DNA of 64,000 bases from Streptomyces sp. NBC_00094 (GTDB lineage: Bacteria; Actinomycetota; Actinomycetes; Streptomycetales; Streptomycetaceae): contig NZ_JAPEMB010000001.1 in NCBI RefSeq assembly GCF_026343125.1, positions 5,275,501 to 5,339,500 on the forward strand, given 5' to 3'. The translations under genes were made by a program, and so were the position numbers. Below the pieces are notes generated by a model. It searched no databases. It was not told the DNA's origin and saw nothing but the letters and a program-made list of their open reading frames with translations. Of this stretch, positions 48,466 to 56,149 are shown piece by piece. Position 1 is the stretch's first letter. Every line of letters starts with the position of its first letter.

Positions 48466-49599
48466 TCAGAACTTGTTGCGCGGGGTGATGCCCAGGCTCA
48501 TGCCCGAGAGGCCGCGTGCCCGGCCGCCCAGCTTGCCCGCGATCGCGCGGAGCGCCGCGCCCGCCGGGGAGTCCGGGTCGGACAGGACGACCGGCTTGCC
48601 CTCGTCGCCGCCCTCGCGCAGGCGGACGTCGATCGGGATCGAGCCGAGGACGGGGACCGTCGCGCCCGTGGTCCGCGTCAGACCGTCCGCGACCCGCTGG
48701 CCGCCGCCCGTGCCGAACACGTCGACCATCTCGTCGCAGTGCGGACACGGCAGGCCCGCCATGTTCTCGACGACACCGACGATCTTCTGGTGCGTCTGCA
48801 CCGCGATCGAGCCGGCGCGCTCGGCGACCTCGGCCGCCGCCTGCTGCGGGGTGGTGACGACCAGGATCTCCGCGTTCGGGACGAGCTGCGCCACCGAGAT
48901 CGCGATGTCGCCGGTGCCCGGGGGCAGGTCGAGCAGGAGGACGTCGAGGTCACCCCAGTACACGTCCGCGAGGAACTGCTGGAGGGCGCGGTGCAGCATC
49001 GGGCCGCGCCACACCACCGGGGCGTTGCCCGGGGTGAACATGCCGATGGAGATGACCTTCACGCCGTGCGCCGACGGCGGCATGATCATGTTCTCGACCT
49101 GGGTCGGACGGCCGTCCGCGCCCAGCATCCGCGGCACGCTGTGGCCGTAGATGTCGGCGTCGACGACGCCGACCTTCAGACCGTCCGCGGCCATCGCCGC
49201 GGCCAGGTTCACGGTCACGGACGACTTGCCGACACCGCCCTTGCCGGAGGCGACCGCGTACACCCGGGTCAGCGAGCCCGGCTTCGCGAACGGCACCTCG
49301 CGCTCCGCGCCGGTCCCGCGCAGCGCCGCAGCCAGCTCCTTGCGCTGCTCGTCGCTCATCACGTCCAGCGTGACGTCGACGGCGGTGACGCCCTCGACCC
49401 GGGACACGGCCTCGGTCACGCGCTGCGTGATGGTGTCGCGCATCGGGCAGCCGGAGACGGTCAGGTAGACCGTGACGGCGACCCTGCCGTCCGGTTCGAT
49501 CTCCACCGACTTGACCATGCCGAGCTCAGTGATGGGCTTGTTGATCTCGGGGTCGTTCACCGTCGCCAGTGCTTCGCGCACCGCGTCTTCCATAGCCAT
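48466..49599 (-). CDS. mrp: Mrp/NBP35 family iron-sulfur cluster carrier ATPase
   Basis: A 377-residue P-loop ATPase. The N-terminal 100 residues form a MIP18-like domain (DPEINKPITELGMV, YLTVSGCPMRDTI). The Walker A is GKGGVGKSS, Walker B lies in DVLLLDLPPGTGD, and LPCPHC provides the Cys pair that binds a bridging cluster at the dimer interface. TACCAT is 7 nt before the ATG at 49599, suggesting a leaderless mRNA. M. tuberculosis mrp (Rv1229c) also lies after the sigE cluster. Confidence 0.95.
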   Translation of the reverse strand: MAMEDAVREALATVNDPEINKPITELGMVKSVEIEPDGRVAVTVYLTVSGCPMRDTITQRVTEAVSRVEGVTAVDVTLDVMSDEQRKELAAALRGTGAEREVPFAKPGSLTRVYAVASGKGGVGKSSVTVNLAAAMAADGLKVGVVDADIYGHSVPRMLGADGRPTQVENMIMPPSAHGVKVISIGMFTPGNAPVVWRGPMLHRALQQFLADVYWGDLDVLLLDLPPGTGDIAISVAQLVPNAEILVVTTPQQAAAEVAERAGSIAVQTHQKIVGVVENMAGLPCPHCDEMVDVFGTGGGQRVADGLTRTTGATVPVLGSIPIDVRLREGGDEGKPVVLSDPDSPAGAALRAIAGKLGGRARGLSGMSLGITPRNKF

Positions 49600-49606
49600 A
49601 CCGACG

Positions 49607-49612
49607 ATGGTA
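49607..49612 (-). promoter_or_regulatory. Leaderless -10 box of mrp
   Basis: On the reverse strand TACCAT lies 7 nt before the ATG at 49599, with no ribosome site between. Confidence 0.45.
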
Positions 49613-49643
49613 CGGCGCCGACCACCGGCTCATGAAAGGGCTG

Positions 49644-50219
49644 TCAACGGTCGGGTACGTCACTTCCGTGACCGTCGGCGGAAGGGAATAGATCCCGCCG
49701 CTCCTCCAGCTCCTTCATCAGGTCCTGGATCTCGGAGCGGATCCAGTCGCGCGTCGCGACTTCGCCCAGGCCCATGCGGAGCGCCGCGATCTCCCGGGTC
49801 AGGTATTCGGTGTCCGCGATCGACCGCTCGTTCTGCTTCCGGTCCTGCTCGAGGTTGACCCGGTCCCGGTCGTCCTGGCGGTTCTGCGCGAGCAGGATCA
49901 GCGGGGCCGCGTACGAGGCCTGCAGGGACAGGGCGAGCGTCAGGAAGATGAACGGGTACTCGTCGAACTTCAGCGACGCCGGGGCGAAGATGTTCCACAT
50001 GACCCAGACGATGATCGTCAGGGTCATCCAGACGAGGAAGCGCCCCGTCCCCAGGAACCGCGCGATCCGCTCCGACATCCGTCCGAACGCCTCGGGGTCG
50101 TACTCCGGCAGCAGCCTGGCCCGGCGCTCGCGCGGCAGGTCGAGCCGGATGCGGGCCATCGGCCGGTCCCGGTCGCGATCCCTGTCCCGTTCCCGCTCCT
50201 GCGTCCGCTCAGCGGCCAT
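49644..50219 (-). CDS. DUF1003 family membrane protein
   Basis: A 191-residue protein. The N-terminus has an Arg/Asp repeat (ERDRDRDRDR), then two adjacent membrane helices (FLVWMTLTIIVWVMWNIFAP and PFIFLTLALSLQASYAAPLILLAQNRQ). The sequence QNRQDDRDRVNLEQDR plus TEYLTREIAALR is the DUF1003 signature. The start overlaps the end of the MgtE-like gene by 11 bp, so the two are coupled. The function is unknown, but the pairing with an Mg-sensor-like protein recurs in actinobacteria. Confidence 0.9.
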   Translation of the reverse strand: MAAERTQERERDRDRDRDRPMARIRLDLPRERRARLLPEYDPEAFGRMSERIARFLGTGRFLVWMTLTIIVWVMWNIFAPASLKFDEYPFIFLTLALSLQASYAAPLILLAQNRQDDRDRVNLEQDRKQNERSIADTEYLTREIAALRMGLGEVATRDWIRSEIQDLMKELEERRDLFPSADGHGSDVPDR

Positions 50220-51495
50220 GCGGGGTCCCCTCCTCGTCGTGGAACTCGGTCTCCCGCCAGTCCTCCGGCAGCAGGTGGTCGAGCACGTCGTCGACGGTGA
50301 CCGCGCCGAGCAGCGAACCCCCCTCGTCGACGACGGGCGCGGCGACCATGTTGTACGCGGCGAGATAGCTGGTGACGGCGGGCAGCGGGGTGTCCGGGCC
50401 GAGCGGCGGCAGGTCGCTGTCGACGAGCGAGCTGACCAGCGTGAACGGCGGGTCCCGCAGCAGCCGCTGGAAGTGGACCGTGCCCAGGTACTTCCCGGTC
50501 GGCGTCTCGTCCGGCGGCCGGCACACGTACACCTGCGCGGCGAGCGCCGGCGACAGGTCCTGCTGGCGCACCCGGGCCAGTGCGTCCGCGACGGTGGCGT
50601 CCGGCCGCAGCACGATCGGCTCGGTCGTCATCAGACCGCCCGCCGTGCGCTCCTCGTACGCCAGCAGCCGGCGTACGTCGGCGGCGTCGTCCGGCCGCAT
50701 CAGCGTCAGCAGCCGCTCCTGGTCCTCCTCCGGCAGCTCGGACAGCAGGTCGGCCGCGTCGTCCGGGTCCATCGCCTCCAGGACGTCGGCGGCGCGCTCC
50801 TCCTTCAGCTTGCCGAGGATCTCGACCTGGTCGTCCTCCGGCAGCTCTTCGAGGACGTCGGCGAGCCGGTCGTCGTCGAGGGCCGCGGCGACCTCGGCGC
50901 GCCGCTTGGGGGAGAGGTGGTGCAGGACGTTGGCGAGGTCGGCGGGGCGCAGCTTCTCGAAGGTGGCGACCAGGCTCTCCGCGCCCTGCCCCTCCTCCTC
51001 CAGGGAGAAGCCGGTGACGGCAGACCACTCGACGGTCAGCGTCTCGCCCTTGCGGCTCAGCACCCCGCCCTTCCCCTTGCGGACGAAGACCTTGTCGATC
51101 TCCCAGTCGCGGCGGGCGGGCAGCTGCTGGATGGCGATGTCGAGGACGGTGACCTCCTCGCCCTCCCGCCCGTCGCTCTCCACGAGCCGGACGCGCCGGT
51201 CGAGGAGCTCGCCGAGCACGAGCCGCTCGGTGGGGCGCTGTTCGAAGCGGCGCATGTTGACCACGCCCGTGGTGATGACCTGGCCGGACTCGACGCCCGT
51301 GATGCGGGTCATGGGGACGAAGACCCGGCGGCGGCTCAGCACCTCCACGACCATGCCGAGGAGCCGGGGCGGCCTGCGGCCCACCCGGAGCATGGCCACG
51401 AGGTCGCTGACCCGGCCGACCTGGTCGCCGACGGGGTCGAAGACGGGGACTCCCGCCAGGTGGGAGACGAAGATCCGGGGGGCGCCTGCCGCCAT
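50209..51495 (-). CDS. MgtE-like cytoplasmic protein with PRC-barrel, MgtE_N and CBS domains
   Basis: A 428-residue protein without membrane helices. Residues 1-150 look like PRC-barrel sequence (VPVFDPVGDQVGRVSDLVAML). Residues 170-290 are an MgtE_N helical superhelix (LRPADLANVLHHLSPKRRAEVAAALDD). The end holds two CBS domains (MTTEPIVLRPDATVADAL; APVVDEGGSLLGAVTVDDVLDHLLPED). It has the sensor half of MgtE magnesium channels but not the channel. It is upstream of DUF1003 and 1.6 kb from corA. M. tuberculosis Rv1232c is the positional match. Confidence 0.9.
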   Translation of the reverse strand: MAAGAPRIFVSHLAGVPVFDPVGDQVGRVSDLVAMLRVGRRPPRLLGMVVEVLSRRRVFVPMTRITGVESGQVITTGVVNMRRFEQRPTERLVLGELLDRRVRLVESDGREGEEVTVLDIAIQQLPARRDWEIDKVFVRKGKGGVLSRKGETLTVEWSAVTGFSLEEEGQGAESLVATFEKLRPADLANVLHHLSPKRRAEVAAALDDDRLADVLEELPEDDQVEILGKLKEERAADVLEAMDPDDAADLLSELPEEDQERLLTLMRPDDAADVRRLLAYEERTAGGLMTTEPIVLRPDATVADALARVRQQDLSPALAAQVYVCRPPDETPTGKYLGTVHFQRLLRDPPFTLVSSLVDSDLPPLGPDTPLPAVTSYLAAYNMVAAPVVDEGGSLLGAVTVDDVLDHLLPEDWRETEFHDEEGTPHGR

Positions 51496-51534
51496 GCCAC
51501 GCGCCTCCTCGGTGCCGCACGATTCGAGTCGTCG

Positions 51535-51570
51535 GCAGAGCTTTGCCGGGGATTGCAGAGCTTTGCCGGG
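51535..51570. promoter_or_regulatory. Two 20-bp-spaced palindromic repeats upstream of the MgtE-like gene
   Basis: GCAGAGCTTTGCCGGG occurs at 51535-51550 and again at 51555-51570. Each contains the near-palindrome GCAGAGCTTTGC. A reverse-strand TAGCCT at 51575-51580 could be the -10 box, which would put the repeats just downstream of it. They may be tandem operators. The remaining bases up to 51791 show nothing else clear. Confidence 0.45.
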
Positions 51571-51791
51571 TTCAGGCTAGCCCGTGCTGATCCGCCCCGC
51601 TCCGGCAGCGCCGCCGTACGGCTGCCTGCGGAGCCCGTCATCCGGCCCGGGTACGCTGCGGTCTGCCGTCCCCCCACTCGGCCCCGACACCGGACCCGGC
51701 CCTTCCGCCCGTCCCGGCCGGCGGTCGTCCCACGGCACCCGGTACGGGCCGCGGCCCGTCGTCCCCCCCCACGACACGAGAGGCAGCGCAG

Positions 51792-52550
51792 ATGGCCGTT
51801 CGTCCCCCGTCATCGCGTATCCGCAGGGCCGTCGCGCCCCTGGCACTCTGCGCCGGGCTGACGGTCGGACTCACCGCCTGCGCGGCCGACCCGGACGAGG
51901 GAACCAACGGGGTGGGGAAGCTCTCCGCGCCCGAGATCGAGCAGAAGGCGCAGGCCGCGGCGGACACGGCGAAGGCCGTACGGCTCTCCGGCACGCTCGT
52001 CAGCAAGGGCGGCACGTTCAAGCTCAACATGCGCCTCAAACAGGACGGCGCGACCGGCTCGGTGACGACGAAGAACAGCACCTTCGAGCTGCTGCGGGTC
52101 GGCGACGCGCTCTACCTGAAGGCGGACGCGGACTTCTGGGCCCACGAGGACACGTCGACCGACGAGCCCACCGAGGCGGACACCGAGGCCGCCGACACGC
52201 TCGACGACATGTACGTGAAGGTGCCGCAGGGCGACCCCTCGTACAAGCAGTTCCGCGGCTTCACCGACATGGACGTGCTCCTCGCCGGACTGATCGGCCT
52301 GCACGGGGAGCGGGCCAAGGGCGACCGCGACCGGATCGGCGGGATCCGTACGGTCAAGGTCAAGGGCGGCCCGGAGGGTGAGGGCGGCACGCTCGACGTG
52401 GCCCTGGAGGGCTCCCCGTACCCGCTGCAGTTCGCGCGGGGCGGGGGAGCGGGGGTCGTGGTGCTCTCCGAGTGGAACAAGGACTTCCCGCTCGAGGCGC
52501 CGTCGAAGGAGGAGACCCTCGACTACGGCAAGCAGCTGCCCCGTACGTAG
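51792..52550 (+). CDS. Lipoprotein of the LppX/LprG-like type
   Basis: A 252-residue exported lipoprotein with lipobox LTAC (VGLTACAADPDEG). The mature sequence, with VRLSGTLVSKGGTFKLNMRLKQDGATGSVTT in its first third, a repeated strand-rich pattern and DMYVKVPQGDPSY, resembles the LppX/LprAFG lipid-binding fold. Ligand unknown. The ATG follows GAGAGGC. It is transcribed toward the convergent gene at 52562, leaving only 11 bp between stops. Confidence 0.75.
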   Translation: MAVRPPSSRIRRAVAPLALCAGLTVGLTACAADPDEGTNGVGKLSAPEIEQKAQAAADTAKAVRLSGTLVSKGGTFKLNMRLKQDGATGSVTTKNSTFELLRVGDALYLKADADFWAHEDTSTDEPTEADTEAADTLDDMYVKVPQGDPSYKQFRGFTDMDVLLAGLIGLHGERAKGDRDRIGGIRTVKVKGGPEGEGGTLDVALEGSPYPLQFARGGGAGVVVLSEWNKDFPLEAPSKEETLDYGKQLPRT

Positions 52551-52561
52551 AGGACGGGGGG

Positions 52562-53068
52562 CTACTTCCGGCGGCGCTTGAAGAGCAGCTTCGGGAGCGC
52601 GGCCGGCACGGGCCGGCGGGTCGTGGCCTCCGAGGGCAGCGGTACGGCGGCCAGGGAGCCGTCCGGCAGCTCCGTCGTCGAGGTGAGCGGTTCGAGCCGC
52701 AGCACCCGGCACTCGCGCGCCCAGCGCCCGGGCATCGCCTCGCCGTCGGAGGCGTTCAGCCGCTTGCCCTTCAACTCGGCGACGGCCGCGTCCCACTCCT
52801 CCGAACCGGGGGAGAGCTCGCGTACGGCGGCGGTCCAGGCGACGAGCCGGCCGCCCTTGTCCTTGCTGCGGACCGTGACCTCGGCCGTCGCGCCGTCCGC
52901 GAGGCCGGGCAGCGGCTGCTCGCCGGGGCCGTCGCCGACGACGTGCGCGGCGCCGTCGTGCCAGACGTGCCAGAGCGCGCGGGCGGGGCCGGTGCCCCGC
53001 ACCCAGACGAGGCCGGACTTCTTGGTGGCCTCCTCGACGAGGGCGGACCCGAGCAGCTCTTCAGTCAT
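52562..53068 (-). CDS. Conserved hypothetical protein
   Basis: A 168-residue soluble protein starting MTEELLGSALVEEATKKSGLVW, with TGPARALWHVWHDGAAHVV in the first third and a basic tail (PALPKLLFKRRRK). No catalytic motif stands out. TAGGCT is 7 nt before the ATG at 53068, pointing to a leaderless transcript. It is 37 bp downstream of corA on the same strand. Confidence 0.8.
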   Translation of the reverse strand: MTEELLGSALVEEATKKSGLVWVRGTGPARALWHVWHDGAAHVVGDGPGEQPLPGLADGATAEVTVRSKDKGGRLVAWTAAVRELSPGSEEWDAAVAELKGKRLNASDGEAMPGRWARECRVLRLEPLTSTTELPDGSLAAVPLPSEATTRRPVPAALPKLLFKRRRK

Positions 53069-53075
53069 GGCCCGA

Positions 53076-53081
53076 AGCCTA
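53076..53081 (-). promoter_or_regulatory. Leaderless -10 box for the gene at 52562-53068
   Basis: On the reverse strand TAGGCT lies 7 nt before the ATG at 53068; no Shine-Dalgarno sequence. Confidence 0.5.
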
Positions 53082-53104
53082 GCGGGAGCCCCGCCGGGGC
53101 CCCG

Positions 53105-54232
53105 CTACAGCCAGCCGTTGCGCTTGAGCGTGCGGTGGATGGTGAAGCAGACCGCGATGATGCCGGTGAGCACCATCGGGTAGCCGTACTTCCAGTGCAG
53201 CTCGGGCATGTGGTCGAAGTTCATGCCGTACACGCCGCAGACCGCCGTGGGGACGGCGACGATCGCCGCCCACGAGGTGATCTTGCGCATGTCCTCGTTC
53301 TGCGCGACGGTCGCCTGCGCCAGGTTGGCCTGGAGGATCGAGTTGAGGAGTTCGTCGAAGCCGACGACCTGCTCCTGGACGCGGGCGAGGTGGTCGGCGA
53401 CGTCCCGGAAGTACTTCTGGATGTCGGGGTCGACGAGCCGCATCGGGCGCTCGCTCAGCAGGGCCAGCGGGCGCAGGAGCGGGGTGACGGCCCGCTTGAA
53501 CTCCAGTACCTCACGCTTGAGCTGGTAGATCCGGCCCGTGTCCGTACCGCGCGTGGAGCCTTTCGCGGCGGGCGAGAAGACGTCGATCTCCAGCTGGTCG
53601 ATGTCCAGCTCGACGGCGTCGGCGACCGCGATGTAGCCGTCGACGACGTGGTCGGCGATGGCGTGGAGGACGGCCGAGGGGCCCTTGGCGAGGAGTTCCG
53701 GCTCGCCCTGGAGGCGGTGGCGGAGGTTGCGCAGGGAGCCCTGGCCGCCGTGCCGGACGGTGATGACGAAGTCGGGGCCGGTGAAGCACATGACCTCGCC
53801 GGTCTCGACGACCTCGCTGGTCGCGGTGAGCGCGGCGTGCTCGACGTAGTGGATCGTCTTGAAGACGGTGAAGAGGGTGTCGTCGTACCGCTCCAGCTTG
53901 GGTCGCTGGTGGGCGTGGACGGCGTCCTCGACGGCGAGCGGGTGGAGCCCGAACTCGGCGGCGATACCGGCGAATTCGGCTTCGGTCGGCTCGTGGAGCC
54001 CGATCCAGGCGAAGCCGCCGCTCTCCCGCACCTGACTCATCGCCCCGCGGGGCGTGAGGCAGTCGCGGTCGTCGACCCGGCGCCCGTCGCGGTAGACGGC
54101 GCAGTCGACGACGGCGCTGGAGGCCGAGTGGTCGCGGGTGGGGTCGTACGAGGTGTACGTGGTCGGGGTCTTGCGCAGGCTGGGCCGCAGGCTCGGACGG
54201 ACGGCGGCGCGCAGGTCACGGATCATCGACAT
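53105..54232 (-). CDS. corA: CorA-type magnesium/cobalt channel
   Basis: A 375-residue CorA family protein. A large cytoplasmic N-terminal domain (GFAWIGLHEPTEAEF, HPLAVEDAVHAHQRPKLERYDD) precedes the long stalk helix and two C-terminal membrane helices. The selectivity signature is YGMNFDHMPEL, the conserved GMN loop. The end is basic (HRTLKRNGWL). The ATG at 54232 has AAGGAG seven bases ahead; ATG 54238 is too close to it. It lies downstream of the MgtE-like and DUF1003 genes, making a possible Mg-related neighbourhood. Confidence 0.93.
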   Translation of the reverse strand: MSMIRDLRAAVRPSLRPSLRKTPTTYTSYDPTRDHSASSAVVDCAVYRDGRRVDDRDCLTPRGAMSQVRESGGFAWIGLHEPTEAEFAGIAAEFGLHPLAVEDAVHAHQRPKLERYDDTLFTVFKTIHYVEHAALTATSEVVETGEVMCFTGPDFVITVRHGGQGSLRNLRHRLQGEPELLAKGPSAVLHAIADHVVDGYIAVADAVELDIDQLEIDVFSPAAKGSTRGTDTGRIYQLKREVLEFKRAVTPLLRPLALLSERPMRLVDPDIQKYFRDVADHLARVQEQVVGFDELLNSILQANLAQATVAQNEDMRKITSWAAIVAVPTAVCGVYGMNFDHMPELHWKYGYPMVLTGIIAVCFTIHRTLKRNGWL

Positions 54233-54244
54233 GGGCATGCTCCT

Positions 54245-54517
54245 TCACGGAGAGGCCGTCGGGGCGATGCGTGGCACAGCCCGGAATGGGGACGTGGAGC
54301 TACGTCGTCCACAAAGCGGGCGGCACCGGGGGATCGCGGTGACGGCGTTCGCTACAGACAGGCAAAGGCGAGATGCTCTTCCGTCGTGCGAGATGCCGGA
54401 GAAGGCAGGTCCGAACGGGACCCTGGGATCACCGGAGGGAGAAGCGCACCGGGCTCGGGTGCGGGGCGGAAGAGCGGCTGGTACTGCCCGACCGACTTCG
54501 GTCCATCGCAGCCCCAC
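54245..54517 (-). other. Possible Pro-rich leader ORF upstream of corA
   Basis: A 90-codon frame with AGGAGG about ten bases ahead of its ATG ends in a TGA that touches the corA ribosome site (TGAAGGAG). It contains about a dozen Pro codons. Third positions are far less GC-rich than in neighbouring genes, so it is not an ordinary Streptomyces gene; it could be a regulatory leader peptide or merely untranslated leader. The full gap 54233-54659 holds no other gene. Confidence 0.25.
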
Positions 54518-54647
54518 CTCCTCCGGCCGGTCCCTCGTGAGGGATGACGTGTGACGAGTAATCAGGAGTTCGGGACTCCCGACCAGCGGCCAAGACTATC
54601 AGCCGACAGAGGGTCAATCCTTGACTTTGCCCGTTCCATACGCGCTT

Positions 54648-54653
54648 TATGCT
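54648..54653 (+). promoter_or_regulatory. Leaderless -10 box of the SUFU-like gene
   Basis: TATGCT ends 6 nt before the ATG at 54660. TTGACTTTGCC at 54621-54631 is a plausible -35 region, with 16 bp from TTTGCC to the -10 box. Confidence 0.55.
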
Positions 54654-54659
54654 CAACCC

Positions 54660-55244
54660 ATGGGAGAAGTTCTTGCTCTGGTCGAGGCCCGGCTGCGGAC
54701 GGCGCTCGGTGAACCGGACGCGCGGGCCGCGGTGACGTTTCTCGGTACCGAGCGGATCGAGGTGCTCCGCTTCGTCGACGGCGACGTCGTGCGGTACGCG
54801 ACCCTCGGCATGTCCGCCTCGCCGATGGCCGACCCGACCGCCGCCCTCGCGGACCCCGTGAAGGGCCCGCGCGCGGAGCTCGTCCTCACCGTACGGGCCG
54901 GCCTCGCCGACACCGACAAGGTGCTGCGCCCGCTCGCCGTGCTCGCCTCCACCCCTCAGGTCGAGGGTGTGATCGTCGCCCCCGGCGCCTCGCTCGACGT
55001 GGGCGAGCCCCTCTGGACCGGCGCCCCCTTCAGCTCGGTCCTCGTCGCCGAGTCCGGCGGCCTGGTGGAGGACCTGGAGCTCGACGAGCCGATGGACCCG
55101 GTCCGCTTCCTGCCGCTGCTCCCCATGACCTCGAACGAGGCCGCGTGGAAGCGGGTGCACGGGGCGCAGGCCCTGGAGGAGCGCTGGCTGGCGCGGGGGA
55201 CGGATCTGCGCGATCCGCTGCGCAGGTCCGTGAACCTGGACTGA
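54660..55244 (+). CDS. Suppressor-of-fused (SUFU) domain-like protein
   Basis: A 194-residue soluble protein starting MGEVLALVEARLRTALGEPD. The layout (VTFLGTERIEVLRF, YATLGMSASPMADP, RAELVLTVRAGL, then LPLLPMTSNEAAW) resembles bacterial SUFU-domain proteins, a fold found alone or as polymorphic immunity proteins. The last part LEERWLARGTDLRDPLR is conserved-looking. Function unknown. The start fits a -10 box 6 nt upstream, and the previous in-frame ATG at 54621 would overlap the -35 region. Confidence 0.68.
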   Translation: MGEVLALVEARLRTALGEPDARAAVTFLGTERIEVLRFVDGDVVRYATLGMSASPMADPTAALADPVKGPRAELVLTVRAGLADTDKVLRPLAVLASTPQVEGVIVAPGASLDVGEPLWTGAPFSSVLVAESGGLVEDLELDEPMDPVRFLPLLPMTSNEAAWKRVHGAQALEERWLARGTDLRDPLRRSVNLD

Positions 55245-55342
55245 CGCCCGGCATCGTGGCTGACCACCCCGGGTGAACGCCTCGGGCCGGACGGGTGATC
55301 GTCCGCCGCCGTCCTTGACGCGGGGCGCGAGGGGTAGGACCG

Positions 55343-55990
55343 TTGAGCCCTATGAGGGGCGAACCCAGTTGTCCGAAGTGTGGTGGCAGGGTCAGAGCGC
55401 CCGGTCTCTTCGCCGACTCCTGGCAGTGTGACGCGCACGGCCCGGTGCATCCGCTCCAGCCCGTGATCCCACCCAGCGTCGAGGCTCTCGGTGTCGTGGT
55501 GCACCGGTCCCAGGTACCGGTGTGGATGCCGTGGCCCCTGCCCGTCGGCTGGCTCTTCACCGGTGTCGCGTACGCCGGGGACGATCGCAGCGGCGGTCGC
55601 GCGACGGCCGTCGCGTGCTCGGGGCCCGGCCCGCTCGGCGGGATCGGCGAGCTGCTCCTGATCGCCGAGGAGCTCGGCGTCGGCCTCGGTGCGCGGTACG
55701 CCGGCATCGACGGCCCCGATCCCGGCTCCGGCATGGCCATCGACAAACCACCCCAGGCGAAGGTGCTCGCCGCCGGGCGTCCCACCCCGCTGTGGCACGT
55801 CACCGGCACCCCGCAGGACCGCGCGGTCTTCGCGGGCGAGGCACGCGGCCTCTGGCTGTGGGCGATCGTCTGGCCCGAGCAGTCGGGCCTGCTGATGTAC
55901 GACGAGCTGGTCCTCACGGACCTGCGGGACGCGGGCGCCGAGGTCGAGCTCCTGCCGTGCGGCGCGCTCACCCCGAGGCTCCTGAGCTAG
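55343..55990 (+). CDS. Zinc-ribbon protein (DUF6758-like)
   Basis: A 215-residue protein. The N-terminal SCPKCGGRVRAPGLF with WQCDAHG 12 residues later forms a four-ligand zinc ribbon. The remainder has AYAGDDRSGGRATAVACSGPGPLGGIGELLLIAEELG and WLWAIVWPEQSGLLMYDELVL, regularly seen in Streptomyces and unassigned. The start is uncertain: TTG at 55343 or ATG at 55352 (MRGEPSC); TTGACG and TAGGAC upstream are only 14 bp apart. The TAG stop abuts a degenerate copy of the dispersed element. Confidence 0.75.
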   Translation: MSPMRGEPSCPKCGGRVRAPGLFADSWQCDAHGPVHPLQPVIPPSVEALGVVVHRSQVPVWMPWPLPVGWLFTGVAYAGDDRSGGRATAVACSGPGPLGGIGELLLIAEELGVGLGARYAGIDGPDPGSGMAIDKPPQAKVLAAGRPTPLWHVTGTPQDRAVFAGEARGLWLWAIVWPEQSGLLMYDELVLTDLRDAGAEVELLPCGALTPRLLS

Positions 55991-56051
55991 GGGTGTCTTG
56001 GGTGCGCCGCGGCCGCGGGACTTCGACGACAGGTCCCCGGGGCCTGTCCGG
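55987..56051. repeat. Dispersed near-palindromic element, copy 4 (degenerate), at a stop codon
   Basis: CTAGGGGTGTC at the left includes the TAG stop of the zinc-ribbon gene; GACAGGTCCCC at the right is its inverted partner and is followed at once by GGGGCCTGTCCGG. It thus has three half-arms of the family. It separates two co-directional genes. Confidence 0.6.
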
Positions 56052-56149
56052 TAGGCGATGCGCGTGGTGACGTTCCGTGCGGACGTGTTCGATTCGCCCG
56101 TTATGCTGGAGCGTCCCTCGTCCGTGCCGAGCCCCCGGAGTACCGCGTC

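Noticed and set aside
54233..54659. Magnesium M-box riboswitch before corA
   Set aside because: I could not find the conserved helices by eye; a covariance-model scan would settle it.
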